A stretch of DNA of 64,000 nucleotides from Karstenula rhodostoma CBS 690.94 (Eukaryota; Ascomycota; Dothideomycetes; Pleosporales; Didymosphaeriaceae), in NCBI GenBank assembly GCA_010093485.1, contig MU001507.1, positions 446,844 to 510,843 on the forward strand, in the 5' to 3' direction. Positions 23,131-33,430 of the stretch are shown piece by piece. The first letter of the stretch is position 1; each line of letters begins with the position of its first letter. The position numbers were made by a program, and so were the translations under genes. The notes beneath the pieces were generated by a model that saw only the letters and a program-made list of their open reading frames with translations, did no database searches and was not told the origin of the DNA.

Positions 23131-23740
23131 ACTATAGTAAGGGGAGGTGAGAGAGTGGGGGCGGGATGATTATGACAATGATGATGATGGATAAAGCAAT
23201 GCTATGCGATGATGGACTGTCTGAGATGTGGATGCTGCTGCAGCGCGAGATGGGAGTCGGGCTCTGGTGATGCCAGTCGCTTTTGCTACGAATGGGCCGT
23301 CAATGGGAAGGCGTGACGTGAACACATGAACAACCAGCAGTAATCATTCGAGCTTTGGATTCGCTAGCTACAGCACAACAGTGGTTGGGGGGGTATCATA
23401 CAAATAGAGTACAGCCGCTTCAGCCAGAGAAAACGTGGGGCACCCGGTCCGACAAGCATCTCCAACGCAGTCTGCGAGCGGGACTAGGTTCAACACATTA
23501 AGGAAATGGCGTGCGGGTTATGCTATGTACAGGGCGCGGCGCGCGCCGACGGACCGGGGGTATTTGACATAGGAAAGATTCGTAGGACGCCAAGATCGCA
23601 CTGGACGTGTGGTGCCGGTTGCGCCGAAGGAAGGATACAGCCGTGATGTGGAAGGTGGATGGAACGCCGAAGCCAGTAAGTCAAAACGCCGCAGTAGTGT
23701 ACTGTGAGACAAGGAAATTGAAGAGTAGGTGGTTACAGTG
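23131..23740. other. Intergenic between convergent genes
   Basis: The segment holds two 3' flanks. The open frames show no family features. Confidence 0.5.
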
Positions 23741-25759
23741 TTATAAGGGCGATGCCAGAGGCGATATGAAGCTCGGCAGGCCGGAGACGGCAGACTTCAT
23801 GCCATCGATGTCGATGCCGCTGTCTCGATCTGGATGGGGTGGCGGGGAGCCGTCCATGGGGTTCGTTTCTCGATGGGGAGGACTCCAGGGGCTCAAGAGG
23901 CCGTGGGACTCGTCGTCTTGGTCTGCTTCGGGCTGCTCTTCTAAACTTAAGACACGCCCTCCTAGCTGGACATCGCTGACGCGCACTCGGTATGCGAGGG
24001 CTTTTTGTCCGTCCTTGATGAGCTCTTCTGTCCAGTTTAGGCAGCGCTTCAAGCTCTGGTTCATCTTTGCACTATCAGCGAGGAGTTCTCGGTGTTTTAA
24101 AAGATCCCGTCGTAATCGTTTCTCGTCGCGTAGCCGGTGGGCTTCATCGCGTTCTGCTAATGCGCTCTCGCTCATGACGCTTTCGTCGAAGGAAGAGTCG
24201 CTGTGTTCCTCCGATTCGGCCTCTTCGGCCTCTTCGACCTCTTCCTCCTCCGACATGTCTGATAGATCAGCCAGCTCAGAGACGCCGACGGCGGAAAACT
24301 CTTCCAGGTTGGAGATGGTATCTGCGGCGAACCGACCAGCCCGGCTCATACGTCGGAAGCGTCGTAGCTCAGCTTTGTGCTTCCGCATCTCCCTCTCGAG
24401 CGATCGGTTAATGGCGAGCAATGAGTTGTTGCTGATTTCAAGGTCGAGCACTTTCCGCTCGCGTCGTGCGTTCGCAGCTAGCTCATTCATGTGTTCCAGC
24501 ATGCTCTTTCCCCCTGGACCTAGTTTACTTGGGCTGACATTATTGGGAGATGGCAAACCCGACATGGCCATCATGGCTTCTGCTGGTACTGATACTATGC
24601 TCTCCGGTATCGAACCAGTGCTCACGACTCGTTTCTCGTTATGTAGCGGACTAGGCGTGATATGAGATTGATCGTGGGACGGGATCTTCTTCAGCGACTG
24701 CACGGAGTCGATCGAACTGAGGCTTGCGCTCTTGGCATGGCTGAAGCGGACAACCGGAGAAGCAACACTTGATCGTTTCGTTGAGTTATCGACTCCCACG
24801 TCGGAGCCGTGGAACCCTGAGATGATGGAAAGAGCCGAGTTCCTGGTTTGAAGATTCGGTCTTATGACTTGAGATGCACCCTTCCTGTATGACAAATGTA
24901 TGTTCTCCTTTGCAGGAGATAGTGGATGCAAAGCGTGCTGAGTATCTGCAGGAGGATGGAGGCTAGCCCAAGGTTCCGGCGATGCGGAGATTGGCGGAGG
25001 TGTCAGCACTGGCGGGCTGTCCCTGGCGTCGGATAGCGAATCTACGTGGAAGAACTTGCTCTCCGCTGGCATTCTTCCCACCGCAGACAGTGGCGGAGAG
25101 GGTACTGTGGGAGAGGGCGCACTTGCATCCTGGTCACCGTTGGCGTAGAAGAAGACGGGACCCTTCTTCTGGGGCGGCTGCTGGGGTTCTGGCGTGGTGC
25201 GAGCGTCGTTGGCATGGAAGAACATGGACGAGCCAGACGGGCCCCGCGCTCTGCCCGGCTCTGGAGCATTGCTATAGATGTTTGAAAGAGGCAGTCTTGG
25301 CGTGGATGTGACGTTGTGATTGTGTGTTCCTACGGTGCTTTTCGCCCGTCTCTGGGCGCCTCCGAAGCCATTGGGTGCGTGTCCAACTTGGACGTAGCCA
25401 ACACCATGCTCTTTCTGCGGGTAGTCAACAGTCGAAACTGGCCGGGGAGCGATTGGCGTAGTGGCGGGCGTGGCGCCCGGAGTCGAGTTGGCGCTGCCGG
25501 TGCCGACGCGTGATTTTCTCGACGACGAGCGTGGCGTGACATTGCTGGAGATGAAGGATTTCACCGGCGTGACATCCTCGTACACTGCCGTGTTCACGCG
25601 GGGCGTGGTCCCCACAGCGCTGCGGGCAGTGCGGGCGGCGGGCGCGCTGGCGACCGAGGGTGCGAGTCGAGGGGCAACGGGCGTCTTGGAGGTGCGGGTG
25701 GTAGCGAGGGTGGGCTTCAGCGGCCGCGCGGTGTTGTTGTTTGTGCGGTCTATGGTCAT
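23741..25759 (-). CDS. Large disordered protein with coiled coils, function unknown
   Basis: Single exon, 672 aa. It starts at the first in-frame ATG (25759); the frame is open further upstream but without ATG. The N-terminal half is Ser/Thr/Pro-rich and probably disordered. It contains a short motif three times: MFFHAND at about 177, VFFYANGD at about 201 and KFFHVDS at about 235. At about 417-470, LEISNNSLLAINRSLEREMR begins a heptad-like coiled coil. An acidic patch, SEEEEVEEAEEAESEEH, is at about 500-525. A second coiled coil, up to about 585, contains LNWTEELIKDGQKALAYRVR, which I recall as conserved in uncharacterised ascomycete proteins. The C-terminus has Ser/Pro sites. A cytoskeletal or polarity adaptor is possible but unproven. 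It is divergent from the polymerase kappa gene (426 bp apart). Confidence 0.82.
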   Translation of the reverse strand: MTIDRTNNNTARPLKPTLATTRTSKTPVAPRLAPSVASAPAARTARSAVGTTPRVNTAVYEDVTPVKSFISSNVTPRSSSRKSRVGTGSANSTPGATPATTPIAPRPVSTVDYPQKEHGVGYVQVGHAPNGFGGAQRRAKSTVGTHNHNVTSTPRLPLSNIYSNAPEPGRARGPSGSSMFFHANDARTTPEPQQPPQKKGPVFFYANGDQDASAPSPTVPSPPLSAVGRMPAESKFFHVDSLSDARDSPPVLTPPPISASPEPWASLHPPADTQHALHPLSPAKENIHLSYRKGASQVIRPNLQTRNSALSIISGFHGSDVGVDNSTKRSSVASPVVRFSHAKSASLSSIDSVQSLKKIPSHDQSHITPSPLHNEKRVVSTGSIPESIVSVPAEAMMAMSGLPSPNNVSPSKLGPGGKSMLEHMNELAANARRERKVLDLEISNNSLLAINRSLEREMRKHKAELRRFRRMSRAGRFAADTISNLEEFSAVGVSELADLSDMSEEEEVEEAEEAESEEHSDSSFDESVMSESALAERDEAHRLRDEKRLRRDLLKHRELLADSAKMNQSLKRCLNWTEELIKDGQKALAYRVRVSDVQLGGRVLSLEEQPEADQDDESHGLLSPWSPPHRETNPMDGSPPPHPDRDSGIDIDGMKSAVSGLPSFISPLASPL

Positions 25760-26185
25760 GGTCCGCGGCGGTGGTGGTCGTTCAGCGGGTGAGGCGGCGG
25801 ATGGAGCAGCGGGTTCGAGGGGCGGGCATGGCCGTCGGGGGCGACAATGGGCGGTTGCTGGGCGGGCGGGCGTGCTTGTTGACGTCTTGTGTTGGCGGCG
25901 ATAGCGGGCGGCGTCGAAACGGCCTAAACAAGAGGGAGGGCGGGGCGTGTGAGGGCTGCACACACAGCTACGTCGGGGTCCAAAGGATGTGAGGAAACGC
26001 AGCGGCCATGGTGAGGCGGCGACGGGCTGTGGGGGGTTTTCGGCGTAGTCTCCTTGTTGTTGTGGCCCTGAGGTGCGCTGCCGGCCAGAGGTCGTCTCGC
26101 GGCTCGAGCCTGGCGAAACCTAGCCTACATTAGCCCGATGCATCCTAACGCCTAGTCATTCATCTCGCGCGACTCCACATGTACC
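25760..26185. other. Divergent promoter of the coiled-coil and Pol kappa genes
   Basis: This 426 bp separates two divergent starts. It is GC-rich and has no clear TATA box, which suits housekeeping-type transcription on both sides. Confidence 0.5.
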
Positions 26186-28219
26186 ATGAACAGCACGCCT
26201 GTGCCTGCAGCCCCCTCTGGCCATGCGTGCACAGCGACAGCTCCCTCCTGGCCGACCGCCTCGGCCTCGCTCGGCTCCAAGCTGCCCAACTCGCCCCCGG
26301 AATTGATGCCTCCACCGCCTATCGAGCCCGTCGAGGCCGCCAAAGACCCTCTCCCCACGCGCACGCCCTCCGACCAGCATGACACGCTCAAGTACCATCT
26401 GCTGGGCCCCTCGCTCACAAAGGCCGGCCAGGACAGCGTAGACCAGCAAAAGGTGTCCGAGGTCATATACAATGCCTCCAAGGGCAGCAAGTTCTTCAAC
26501 AACGAAGAGGTCAAGGACCGTGTCTTGACGGAGAAGATCAACCGTATACTGGCAAAGAAGCGCCAGCTGGACAGAGTGAACCTGAGCACCGAGCTGCGGC
26601 GCGCCGACGACCACCTCGCAGAGCTGGAACTAAACAGGGACCTCACCCAGGTCGTCGTCCACATCGACTGCGACGCTTTCTATGCTGCAGTGGAGGAGCT
26701 CGACAGACCGGAGCTCAGAGATGTGCCCATGGCCGTCGGCAAGGGGGTCCTCACCACCTGCAACTACCATGCGCGAAAGTTTGGCTGCCGCTCCGGCATG
26801 GCTGGCTTCGTCGCCATGAAGCTGTGTCCCCAGCTCATATGTGTGCCCATGAACTTCGCCAAATACACAGCCAAGGCGGAAGAAGTGCGCAAAGTCCTCG
26901 CCCTATATGATCCCCGCTTCGAAAGTGCCAGTTGTGACGAAGCATATCTGAACATCACCCAATATTGTGAAGAACACCATATGGAGCCGGAAGAGGTCGT
27001 TAGCCAGCTCCGAGCCGAAGTGTACGAGAAGACCAAAATCACAGTATCAGCGGGCATCGCCGCAAACGCCAAACTAGCCAAGATTTGCAGTAATATTAAC
27101 AAACCAAACGGGCAATTTACTCTCGCCAGAGATAGACAAACCATCATGGAGTTCATGATGACATTGCCGACTCGCAAGGTCAACGGCATTGGGCGAGTGT
27201 TTGAGCGCGAACTGGATGCAATTGGCGTCAAGACGTGTGGGGACATCTACGCCCAGCGCGCGTACTTGTCTTCACTCTTTGGTCAGAAAGCTTTTCAGTT
27301 CCTCATGCAGTGCTACCTAGGGCTCGGCAGAACTCAAATACAACCGGCCGAGGAGTACGAGCGGAAGAGCGTGGGCACCGAGACAACTTTCAAAGAGCTT
27401 GGTTCTCCAGACAGCCTACGGCAAAAGTTGCGGGACATTACCGAAGAGCTGGAAGGCGACTTGAAACGCACAGAGTTCAAAGGACGCACGCTGTGCATCA
27501 AGATCAAGCTGCACACGTATGAAGTCTACACGCGCCAGATGACACCCCCGTTTGCGATCCAGCGTGCAGACGATCTATACAAGTACGGTCTACCGATGCT
27601 AGAGAAGCTCATCAAAGAGATGCCGAACCTGAAACTGCGCCTTTTGGGACTGCGATGTACTCATCTTGTCAGTACTAAAAAGCCCGGTATTGACTTTTTT
27701 GGCCGCCAGCGTGCCATGACTACTTCGAAGCCGAATGTGAGTAGTGAGTCAAATGAGAAGGATGGTGAATGGGAGACATGGCCGGAGGAAGAATTTGAAG
27801 AAGCCGCTCGACAAGAGCGTGATGATGAAATGAACGAACTGGAGAAACTCTCACAGGAGTATAACGAACAACAGAGATCAGGGAATGGGACGCGGACACA
27901 GGAACCTCAGGCAATACAGGAAGGAGTGCAAGAAGAATTGTGGACTTGCCCAATCTGCACGCTCCCACAAGCCCCCGAGGACGCGGCTTTCAACGCCCAC
28001 ATTGACTTCTGCCTCTCACGGCAGACGATCAAAGAAGCCGTCAAAGAGACGGCACCCACGCCCGCTCCGTCAAAAGCGCAGCTGATCCCTTCCAAGCACC
28101 CGCCAGCCAAGACAAAAGGAAAGCGAGGCCGACCGAGGAACGAACAGGGGGAACTGGACGAGAAGACGCGAGAGAAGCGCCGGGCCTTCTTCACCTTGCC
28201 TGCAGGGTCGACGTCGTGA
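26186..28219 (+). CDS. DNA polymerase kappa (Y-family translesion polymerase, DinB homologue)
   Basis: Single exon, 677 aa. It starts at MNSTPVPAAP (context GTACCATGA). After a disordered leader, the N-clasp helix region (DRVLTEKINRILAKKRQLDR) is followed by the palm: HIDCDAFYAAVE with the first metal-binding Asp at about 161, and SCDEAYLNIT at about 249 with the second Asp and Glu. YHARKFGCRSGM and SAGIAANAKLAKICSN are typical Y-family blocks. The thumb has NGIGRVFERELDAIGV, and the little-finger domain runs from about 390. Near the C-terminus, CPICTLP...HIDFCLSR (about 588-612) is a Rad18-type UBZ zinc finger for binding ubiquitinated PCNA. The last residues are basic (KGKRGRPRN), a likely nuclear signal. 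It bypasses bulky template lesions in the nucleus. Confidence 0.96.
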   Translation: MNSTPVPAAPSGHACTATAPSWPTASASLGSKLPNSPPELMPPPPIEPVEAAKDPLPTRTPSDQHDTLKYHLLGPSLTKAGQDSVDQQKVSEVIYNASKGSKFFNNEEVKDRVLTEKINRILAKKRQLDRVNLSTELRRADDHLAELELNRDLTQVVVHIDCDAFYAAVEELDRPELRDVPMAVGKGVLTTCNYHARKFGCRSGMAGFVAMKLCPQLICVPMNFAKYTAKAEEVRKVLALYDPRFESASCDEAYLNITQYCEEHHMEPEEVVSQLRAEVYEKTKITVSAGIAANAKLAKICSNINKPNGQFTLARDRQTIMEFMMTLPTRKVNGIGRVFERELDAIGVKTCGDIYAQRAYLSSLFGQKAFQFLMQCYLGLGRTQIQPAEEYERKSVGTETTFKELGSPDSLRQKLRDITEELEGDLKRTEFKGRTLCIKIKLHTYEVYTRQMTPPFAIQRADDLYKYGLPMLEKLIKEMPNLKLRLLGLRCTHLVSTKKPGIDFFGRQRAMTTSKPNVSSESNEKDGEWETWPEEEFEEAARQERDDEMNELEKLSQEYNEQQRSGNGTRTQEPQAIQEGVQEELWTCPICTLPQAPEDAAFNAHIDFCLSRQTIKEAVKETAPTPAPSKAQLIPSKHPPAKTKGKRGRPRNEQGELDEKTREKRRAFFTLPAGSTS

Positions 28220-28893
28220 TGGGTCGTACAGAGTTTCAAATACATCAACCCACCTGTCAGCTAGGGGGACATACTTTTGTGATTATTTTGTACTCCACAC
28301 ATTCGATAACTCGATCTTAACAGTTGAAATCATCCCCACGAACACGAGTTTCATACCATCTTCTCCGTCATCACCCTCCGCTCCGCAGCATACTGCCCCA
28401 TGCCGTAACCCCCCTCATTCACACCCCCCTCGTCACGCTCTCCACCCGTCTCATGCACTTCCTGCACCCGTTCCGTCCGCACCCGTATCCCCTTCAATTC
28501 AATTCAATTCAATCCTATCCTCCATCCCCCCATCCCCTTTCCCCGGCCCTGCCTTCGTCCCCGCACACGCCCCCTTCCCAGTCCAACTATCCACCGCGCC
28601 CGCATGTTGGGACTAAGACACGTTCTGGAAAGTGACTAAAAGCGTGCTTTTGCTGTATGTTTAAGAGGGTATTAGTAGTACGCGATGTCTGACGACACTT
28701 CTCCACAGGCCGGGATCGTCTTGATGTAGGAAATCACGCTGAAACAGGTACTGATATGTGGTAGTGTGTTTATGAATTGATTGCGCTTGATGGATAAATT
28801 TTGCTTCGCTACTTCACTCTAGATGGGTCTGTTCAAAACTGTGTGCGTAGCACTCTACATTTCAATTCGACGACCCCATCTGACCTTCCATAC
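28220..28893. other. Intergenic after Pol kappa
   Basis: It contains a TTCAA/CAATT microsatellite at 28494-28515 in a pyrimidine-rich stretch. No gene is seen. It includes the 3' flanks of Pol kappa and of the EF-hand remnant. Confidence 0.5.
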
Positions 28894-29241
28894 TCATGCA
28901 AAGTCATATTCGCCAAACACCACGAAATTATCGTTGTCTTTATCAAATCTGCACGAAGAATATCAGTCTCACTAAAAATACAAGGCATACACTCTTTGGA
29001 CTCACTTCTTAAACCACTTAATCCACTGCGATGTAATGCGTGTGTCATTCAGCGATCCGCGCGTCGTGTAATTAACAAAGTCCAGATACTCCGAGATGCT
29101 AATGTTACCGCTGCCAGACGTATCGACCCGGTCGAAAAGATCCGGGCTGCTGTTGCTCGTCACAGCGGCGGCAGGGGTGGAGCGCTTCCAAGGACAACAG
29201 GTTTACTCGCATGTAATGTTAGTAGTTGAATAGGAAGAGCA
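28894..29241 (-). pseudogene. EF-hand calcium-binding protein, 5' end cut off by an LTR
   Basis: Three exon pieces on the minus strand: 29241-29207 (broken), 29149-29006 and 28948-28894. The two introns are 57 bp each with good GT..AG ends (GTAAAC..ACAG and GTGAGT..GCAG). Phases join exactly. The product has a pair of canonical 12-residue loops: DTSGSGNISISE within LFDRVDTSGSGNISISEYL, and DKDNDNFVVFGE within FKKFDKDNDNFVVFGEYDF. The second has Asn instead of Gly at position 6. The frame ends at TGA 28896-28894. Upstream, the gene is replaced at 29242 by LTR sequence. An ATG at 29286 lies inside the LTR and continues in frame through it, so a 92-residue chimera could in principle be read. The original N-terminus is missing. 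An EF-hand pair binds Ca(II); the cell location is unknown because any signal peptide is lost. Confidence 0.75.
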
Positions 29242-29443
29242 TGTTGGATTGTGGCGTCGATCGTGATGAGCGAGAGACCGCAGCATATCCTTCTATTTAT
29301 ATACTACGTCTATAACTTATCTCGCTCTATTAGCCCTTAGATTTATCCTATTCTATAGTAGTTAAGTAGTATTAGGATAGTTAAAGTAATAATAATCTTA
29401 AAACTATAGTTATATATAACTTATCTTACTAATTATCCTAACA
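29242..29443 (-). mobile_element. Copia-like LTR (202 bp), probably the 3' LTR of a minus-strand element
   Basis: The segment starts TGTTGGAT and ends ATCCTAACA, a TG..CA unit with short imperfect inverted ends. On the minus strand it contains TATATAAATAGAAGG, a promoter-like TATA, followed by a GC-richer R/U5-like part. Immediately 5' of it on that strand is AAGGAGGAAGGAG, an ideal polypurine tract. This marks it as a 3' LTR with the element body to the right. The left flank GAGCA would be the target duplication. The matching LTR is not found in the window, so the element is broken or buried in the RIP block. Confidence 0.6.
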
Positions 29444-29456
29444 CTCCTTCCTCCTT
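29444..29456 (-). other. Polypurine tract next to the LTR
   Basis: On the minus strand AAGGAGGAAGGAG abuts the TGTTAGG end of the LTR. This is the position where plus-strand DNA synthesis is primed in LTR retroelements. Confidence 0.5.
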
Positions 29457-29458
29457 AT

Positions 29459-29486
29459 AGGCGCCTACAGGCACCTGTAGGCGCCT
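29459..29486. repeat. 28 bp palindrome, 13 bp arms
   Basis: AGGCGCCTACAGG, a CA spacer, then CCTGTAGGCGCCT. The arms are perfect and GC-rich within AT-rich surroundings. It lies just inside the polypurine tract of the LTR element. Confidence 0.9.
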
Positions 29487-30002
29487 CCCTATTGTCTTCC
29501 ACAACTCCGGGATCCCCACATGGTAGTTAAATGCGTCAGAACAATCTCGAGCTGCAAGGACCAGCGGATATCGAAAACATGCAGGAACTATTTGTAACAC
29601 ACAAACTTCTACCATTGGGTCTCAACGACCTCGCGAGAAGCAATGATGGTGACCGAGGAAAAACAATAGCTTTTTTCCTTACCCTTTGGGTCGCACTATT
29701 CGAGCTTCGTTTGGTTTGCGGATTCGCAGCTTGAAATGTTCCCATACCTTGGCGATACACAAGCCACAGTCACAGGGACCTGATATCCCATCATCCACGA
29801 TATATTCCGTCTTCATCACGGAGACATCGTATGACCTCGTAGCCTTGAGTGCCAAAAAGATGACCATAACCCTCCGCGCCAATGCAACTCAACTGTACCT
29901 TCACATAGTATTCATCACCGTCGTCCTCATCCTCGCCTTCGCTTTCACCCATCTCAGCCTCTTCCTCATTATCATAGTCATTTGCTGGACACTACGGCCA
30001 GA
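29487..30002. other. Normal-composition segment between LTR and RIP block
   Basis: About 515 bases of ordinary GC content. On the minus strand one frame (about 29790-29990) is acidic and contains EEEAEMGESEGEDEDDGDEY, ending at a TGA. Another contains SGPCDCGLCIAKVWEHFKLR. Neither matches a retroelement protein I know. It may be the internal part of a non-autonomous element or captured host sequence. Confidence 0.4.
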
Positions 30003-30085
30003 GTTTCCCTATAATAGGGATATATTTACCTAGATAGATATATTATATCCCTATATAGGTATATTATATCCTTATATAGGGAAAC
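30003..30085. mobile_element. 83 bp MITE-like palindromic unit at the block edge
   Basis: GTTTCCCTATA at the left end and TATAGGGAAAC at the right end form perfect 11 bp inverted repeats. The inside holds further CCCTATA/TATAGGG palindromes. AGGGAAA/TTTCCCT elements recur at 30118-30135 and at the far edge (about 53730 and 53764). No clear target duplication is seen, so transposon origin is uncertain. Confidence 0.4.
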
Positions 30086-30594
30086 TTTAGTTAAAATAAA
30101 TAATAAATCTTATAAATAGGGAAAAGTTTCCCTTTTTAAGTATAGAATATCCCTAAAAGGGATATTTTATATAATAAAATATATATAATTTTATATTCCT
30201 ATACTATAGTCTTCTCCTATACTAATAGTAATTATTAGTATAGTAGTAATATATATATAGGAAATAGAAATCTATTATCTTTTCTAAGAATATATACTTA
30301 AATACTACTATATATATATACTATTTACTACTAGTATAAGAATTAATTTAACCTAAGGTTAAATCCCCTTATAGGATATTTACTTACTTTTAAGCTTAGG
30401 CCTTATCTAGTAGCCTATATATAGATTAGTTAGTAGATTTTAAATATCTAGTATATAAAGAATTCCTCCCTAGGACCTTCTCTATTTTAGTATCTTAAGT
30501 TTAGTCTTAATTTATATAGTTTCTTCTATCTATTTAATTCTAAAAGTATTTACCTTATTTAGTTATATCCTAGTTTTATAACTAGTATAAAAAC

Positions 30595-30730
30595 TTATTA
30601 TCTAGTCTTATACTAATAGTTATTACTAGTATAAGAGCTTATTATCTAGTCTTATACTAATAGTTATTATTAGTATAAAAGCTTATTATTTAGTTTTATA
30701 CTAATAGTTACTACTAATATAAGAGCTTAT
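30595..30730. repeat. 44 bp tandem repeat, about 3 copies
   Basis: Units start at 30595, 30639, 30683 and 30727 with TTATTAT(C/T)TAGT. Each contains ATACTAATAGTTA followed by TAGTATAA-like sequence. Differences are transitions. Confidence 0.75.
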
Positions 30731-31450
30731 AGATATATAGAGGCTTTAGGGTAAATAAATAATTACCCCTAAAAATATATTAGTTTCTAGGTAGTAGTAG
30801 TAGTAAAGGGGAAAGAGAGAAGAAAAACTAATAAAAAAAAGATATATTAGTAAATCTACTACTATACTTTTAGTAGTAGTAATAATAATAGTAGGGAAAA
30901 AAGAAAAGAAGCTATAGTATTATAATTAACTATCTAAGATAAAATATAAATTTACTTAAAATATAAAAATAACTACTTAAATATATACTTTTATTAATAT
31001 ACTTTTATAGGTTATACTAGTAGGAATAGATAGTAGTAGTAGTAGTTTCTATATAGTTTTCTTTTTATAAATTTATACTTTATACTACTAGATATATAGA
31101 GGCTTTAAGGTAGGTAGATAATTATTTTTAAGAACTTATTAGTCTCTAAATAGTAATAGTAGTAAGGGGGGGAAAAAAGCTAATAAAAGAAAAATATATT
31201 AGTAGATTTACTATTATATTTTTAGTAATAATAGTAAGTAAAAGACTATATAGTCCCCTTATTATAAATCTATACTTTATATTATTAGATATATAAAGGT
31301 TTTAAAGTAGATAGATAATTACTCTTAAGGACTTATTAGTCTCTAAATAGTAGTAGTAGTAAGGGGGAAAAAAAAATTAATAAGAAAGAGATATATTAAT
31401 AGATTTACTATTATACTTTTAGTAGTAGTAGTAGTAGTAGTAATAGAAAA
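30731..31450. repeat. Diverged repeat family, three copies
   Basis: Copies begin with AGATATATAGAGGCTTT-like sequence at 30731, 31090 and 31287. They continue through a TAGTAGTAGTAAGGGG-like block and a TTAGTAGTAGTAG microsatellite. Copy spacing is 359 and 197 bp because of insertions. Confidence 0.6.
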
Positions 31451-33189
31451 AAGAGAGAAAAAAGAAAGAAAAAGGGAGCTATAGTATTATAGTTAACTAT
31501 TTAAAATAGAATATAAATTTACTTAAAGTATAGAAAATATACCTAATAGCTAATAAATACTAATTAAACTTAGTTAGTATAGTATTATATATCTATATAA
31601 TAAAGTCTAAATTTTTATTTATTAAATTATATCTATTTTATATTTTAGTAATAGAGCTTATTATACTACTTCTAGTTAGGTATAACTACTTAAATATATA
31701 TATATTACTTTTATTAATATACTTTTATAAATTATACTAGTAGGGATAGGTAATAGTAGTAGTAGAAAGGAAGGTATTAATAAAAAAGATATATATTAAT
31801 AAATCTACTACTATACTTCTAGTAATAGTAGTAGTAGAGAAGAAGAGAAAAAAACTAGTAAAAAAGAAGTATATTAATAAATCTACTATTATACTTCTAG
31901 TAATAATAGAAAAAAAAATACTAATAAAAAAAATATATTAATAGATCTACTACTATACTTCTAATACTAGGGAGAGATTATAACTTCTAAATTAATATTT
32001 TTATATAGTTAGATATATAAAGTATACTATAAGTTTATATAAAAATAATACTATTATTAATTTACTAAAACTAATAAAGAATAGAGTTTATTTAAGAGTA
32101 TTTTATTTTTTTACTACTATATAGATAGGTTAGTTTTATTAAAAGATTATTTATAGAAAAATTATCTAATAGCTATAGAGTTCTTTATAAATATAAATAT
32201 ATTAAACTACTTTTTTTAACTTTACTATAGTATAATTATTTCCTTTTTTTAATTCTAATATCTCTTATCTTATATACTCGCTAATAAGATAGTAATACTA
32301 AGATTTTTTCTTAATAATACTAATTCCTTAGATATAAACTCTCCTTAAAATATACCTAATAATTAACCTAGTATAAGTAGGAGGTAGCTTTAGAATATCT
32401 AATAAAATATTCCTTTATACTAATATATTATATACTATATAAGAGCTATATAGAAATAAGAACTTTAATACCTTTAAATATTATTATAAATATTTAAGGG
32501 AAGGTATAGAAGAGGTATATTATAGCCTAATAAATATATTATTAATAAAGATATAAAACTTTATTTCTAGCCCTAGTTACTAGTAGTACTAATAGTATAT
32601 TTCTAGCCTTAGTAACTAATAATAAAGATACTATATTACTAGCTCTAATAGCTAGTAATAATAACTATATATTTCTAAATCTTATTATAAATTTCTAGGG
32701 GGAGGTATAAAAGAGATATATTATTAGTAGAGATATATAATTTTATATTTAGTTCTAATTACTTATAATACTAGTACTATATTACTAGCCCTAGCTATAA
32801 TAATAGTTTTATTACTATTTTATTTTAGTATAGAATATTATATATATATTCCTAACCCTAGATTATATATAAATATATATTAAATTAATAGTTTTAACTT
32901 TTCCTCTACTTAGACTTATACCTCTCTATCTAAGCCTTTTTCTATTAGATTTTTTTATTTACTATATAGTAGAGCTTTTTTATAGCCTACCTAACTTTAT
33001 CTAATAGAAGGTATCCTCTCTTTTTTAGTATTCTAATTAGTAATATTATAGGTACTAATATTTTAGTATTTATAGGCCCTAAAAAGGAATTTTATAGTAG
33101 TAAAAATACTAGTATAGGCGCTAGTACCTATACTAGATTAGGTAAGAGTAAAGGTAGTACTAATAATAGTACTAATAATAAAAATATAA

Positions 33190-33430
33190 ATATAGAACTA
33201 TAGCTACTTAGTATATTACTTTATCTATAGTATAGAGAGTTAGACTTATAGTAATATAAATATAGGTATAGATATAAAACTATATTTACTTAGTATATTA
33301 TTTTATCTATAGTATAGAGGATTAGGCTTATAGTAGTATAAGTATAGATATAGATATAGAACTATAACTACTTAATATATTACTCTATTTATAATATAAA
33401 AAATTAGATTTATAATAGTAATAGCTAAGT
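33190..33430. repeat. 82 bp tandem repeat, three copies
   Basis: Units share CTACTTAGTATATTA and TATAGTATAGAG segments at about 33203, 33285 and 33366. The copies have diverged by transitions. Confidence 0.65.

Noticed and set aside
29242..29443. Solo LTR
   Set aside because: The right flank does not repeat the left flank GAGCA, and a polypurine tract follows directly, so an adjoining element body (now lost or altered) is more likely.
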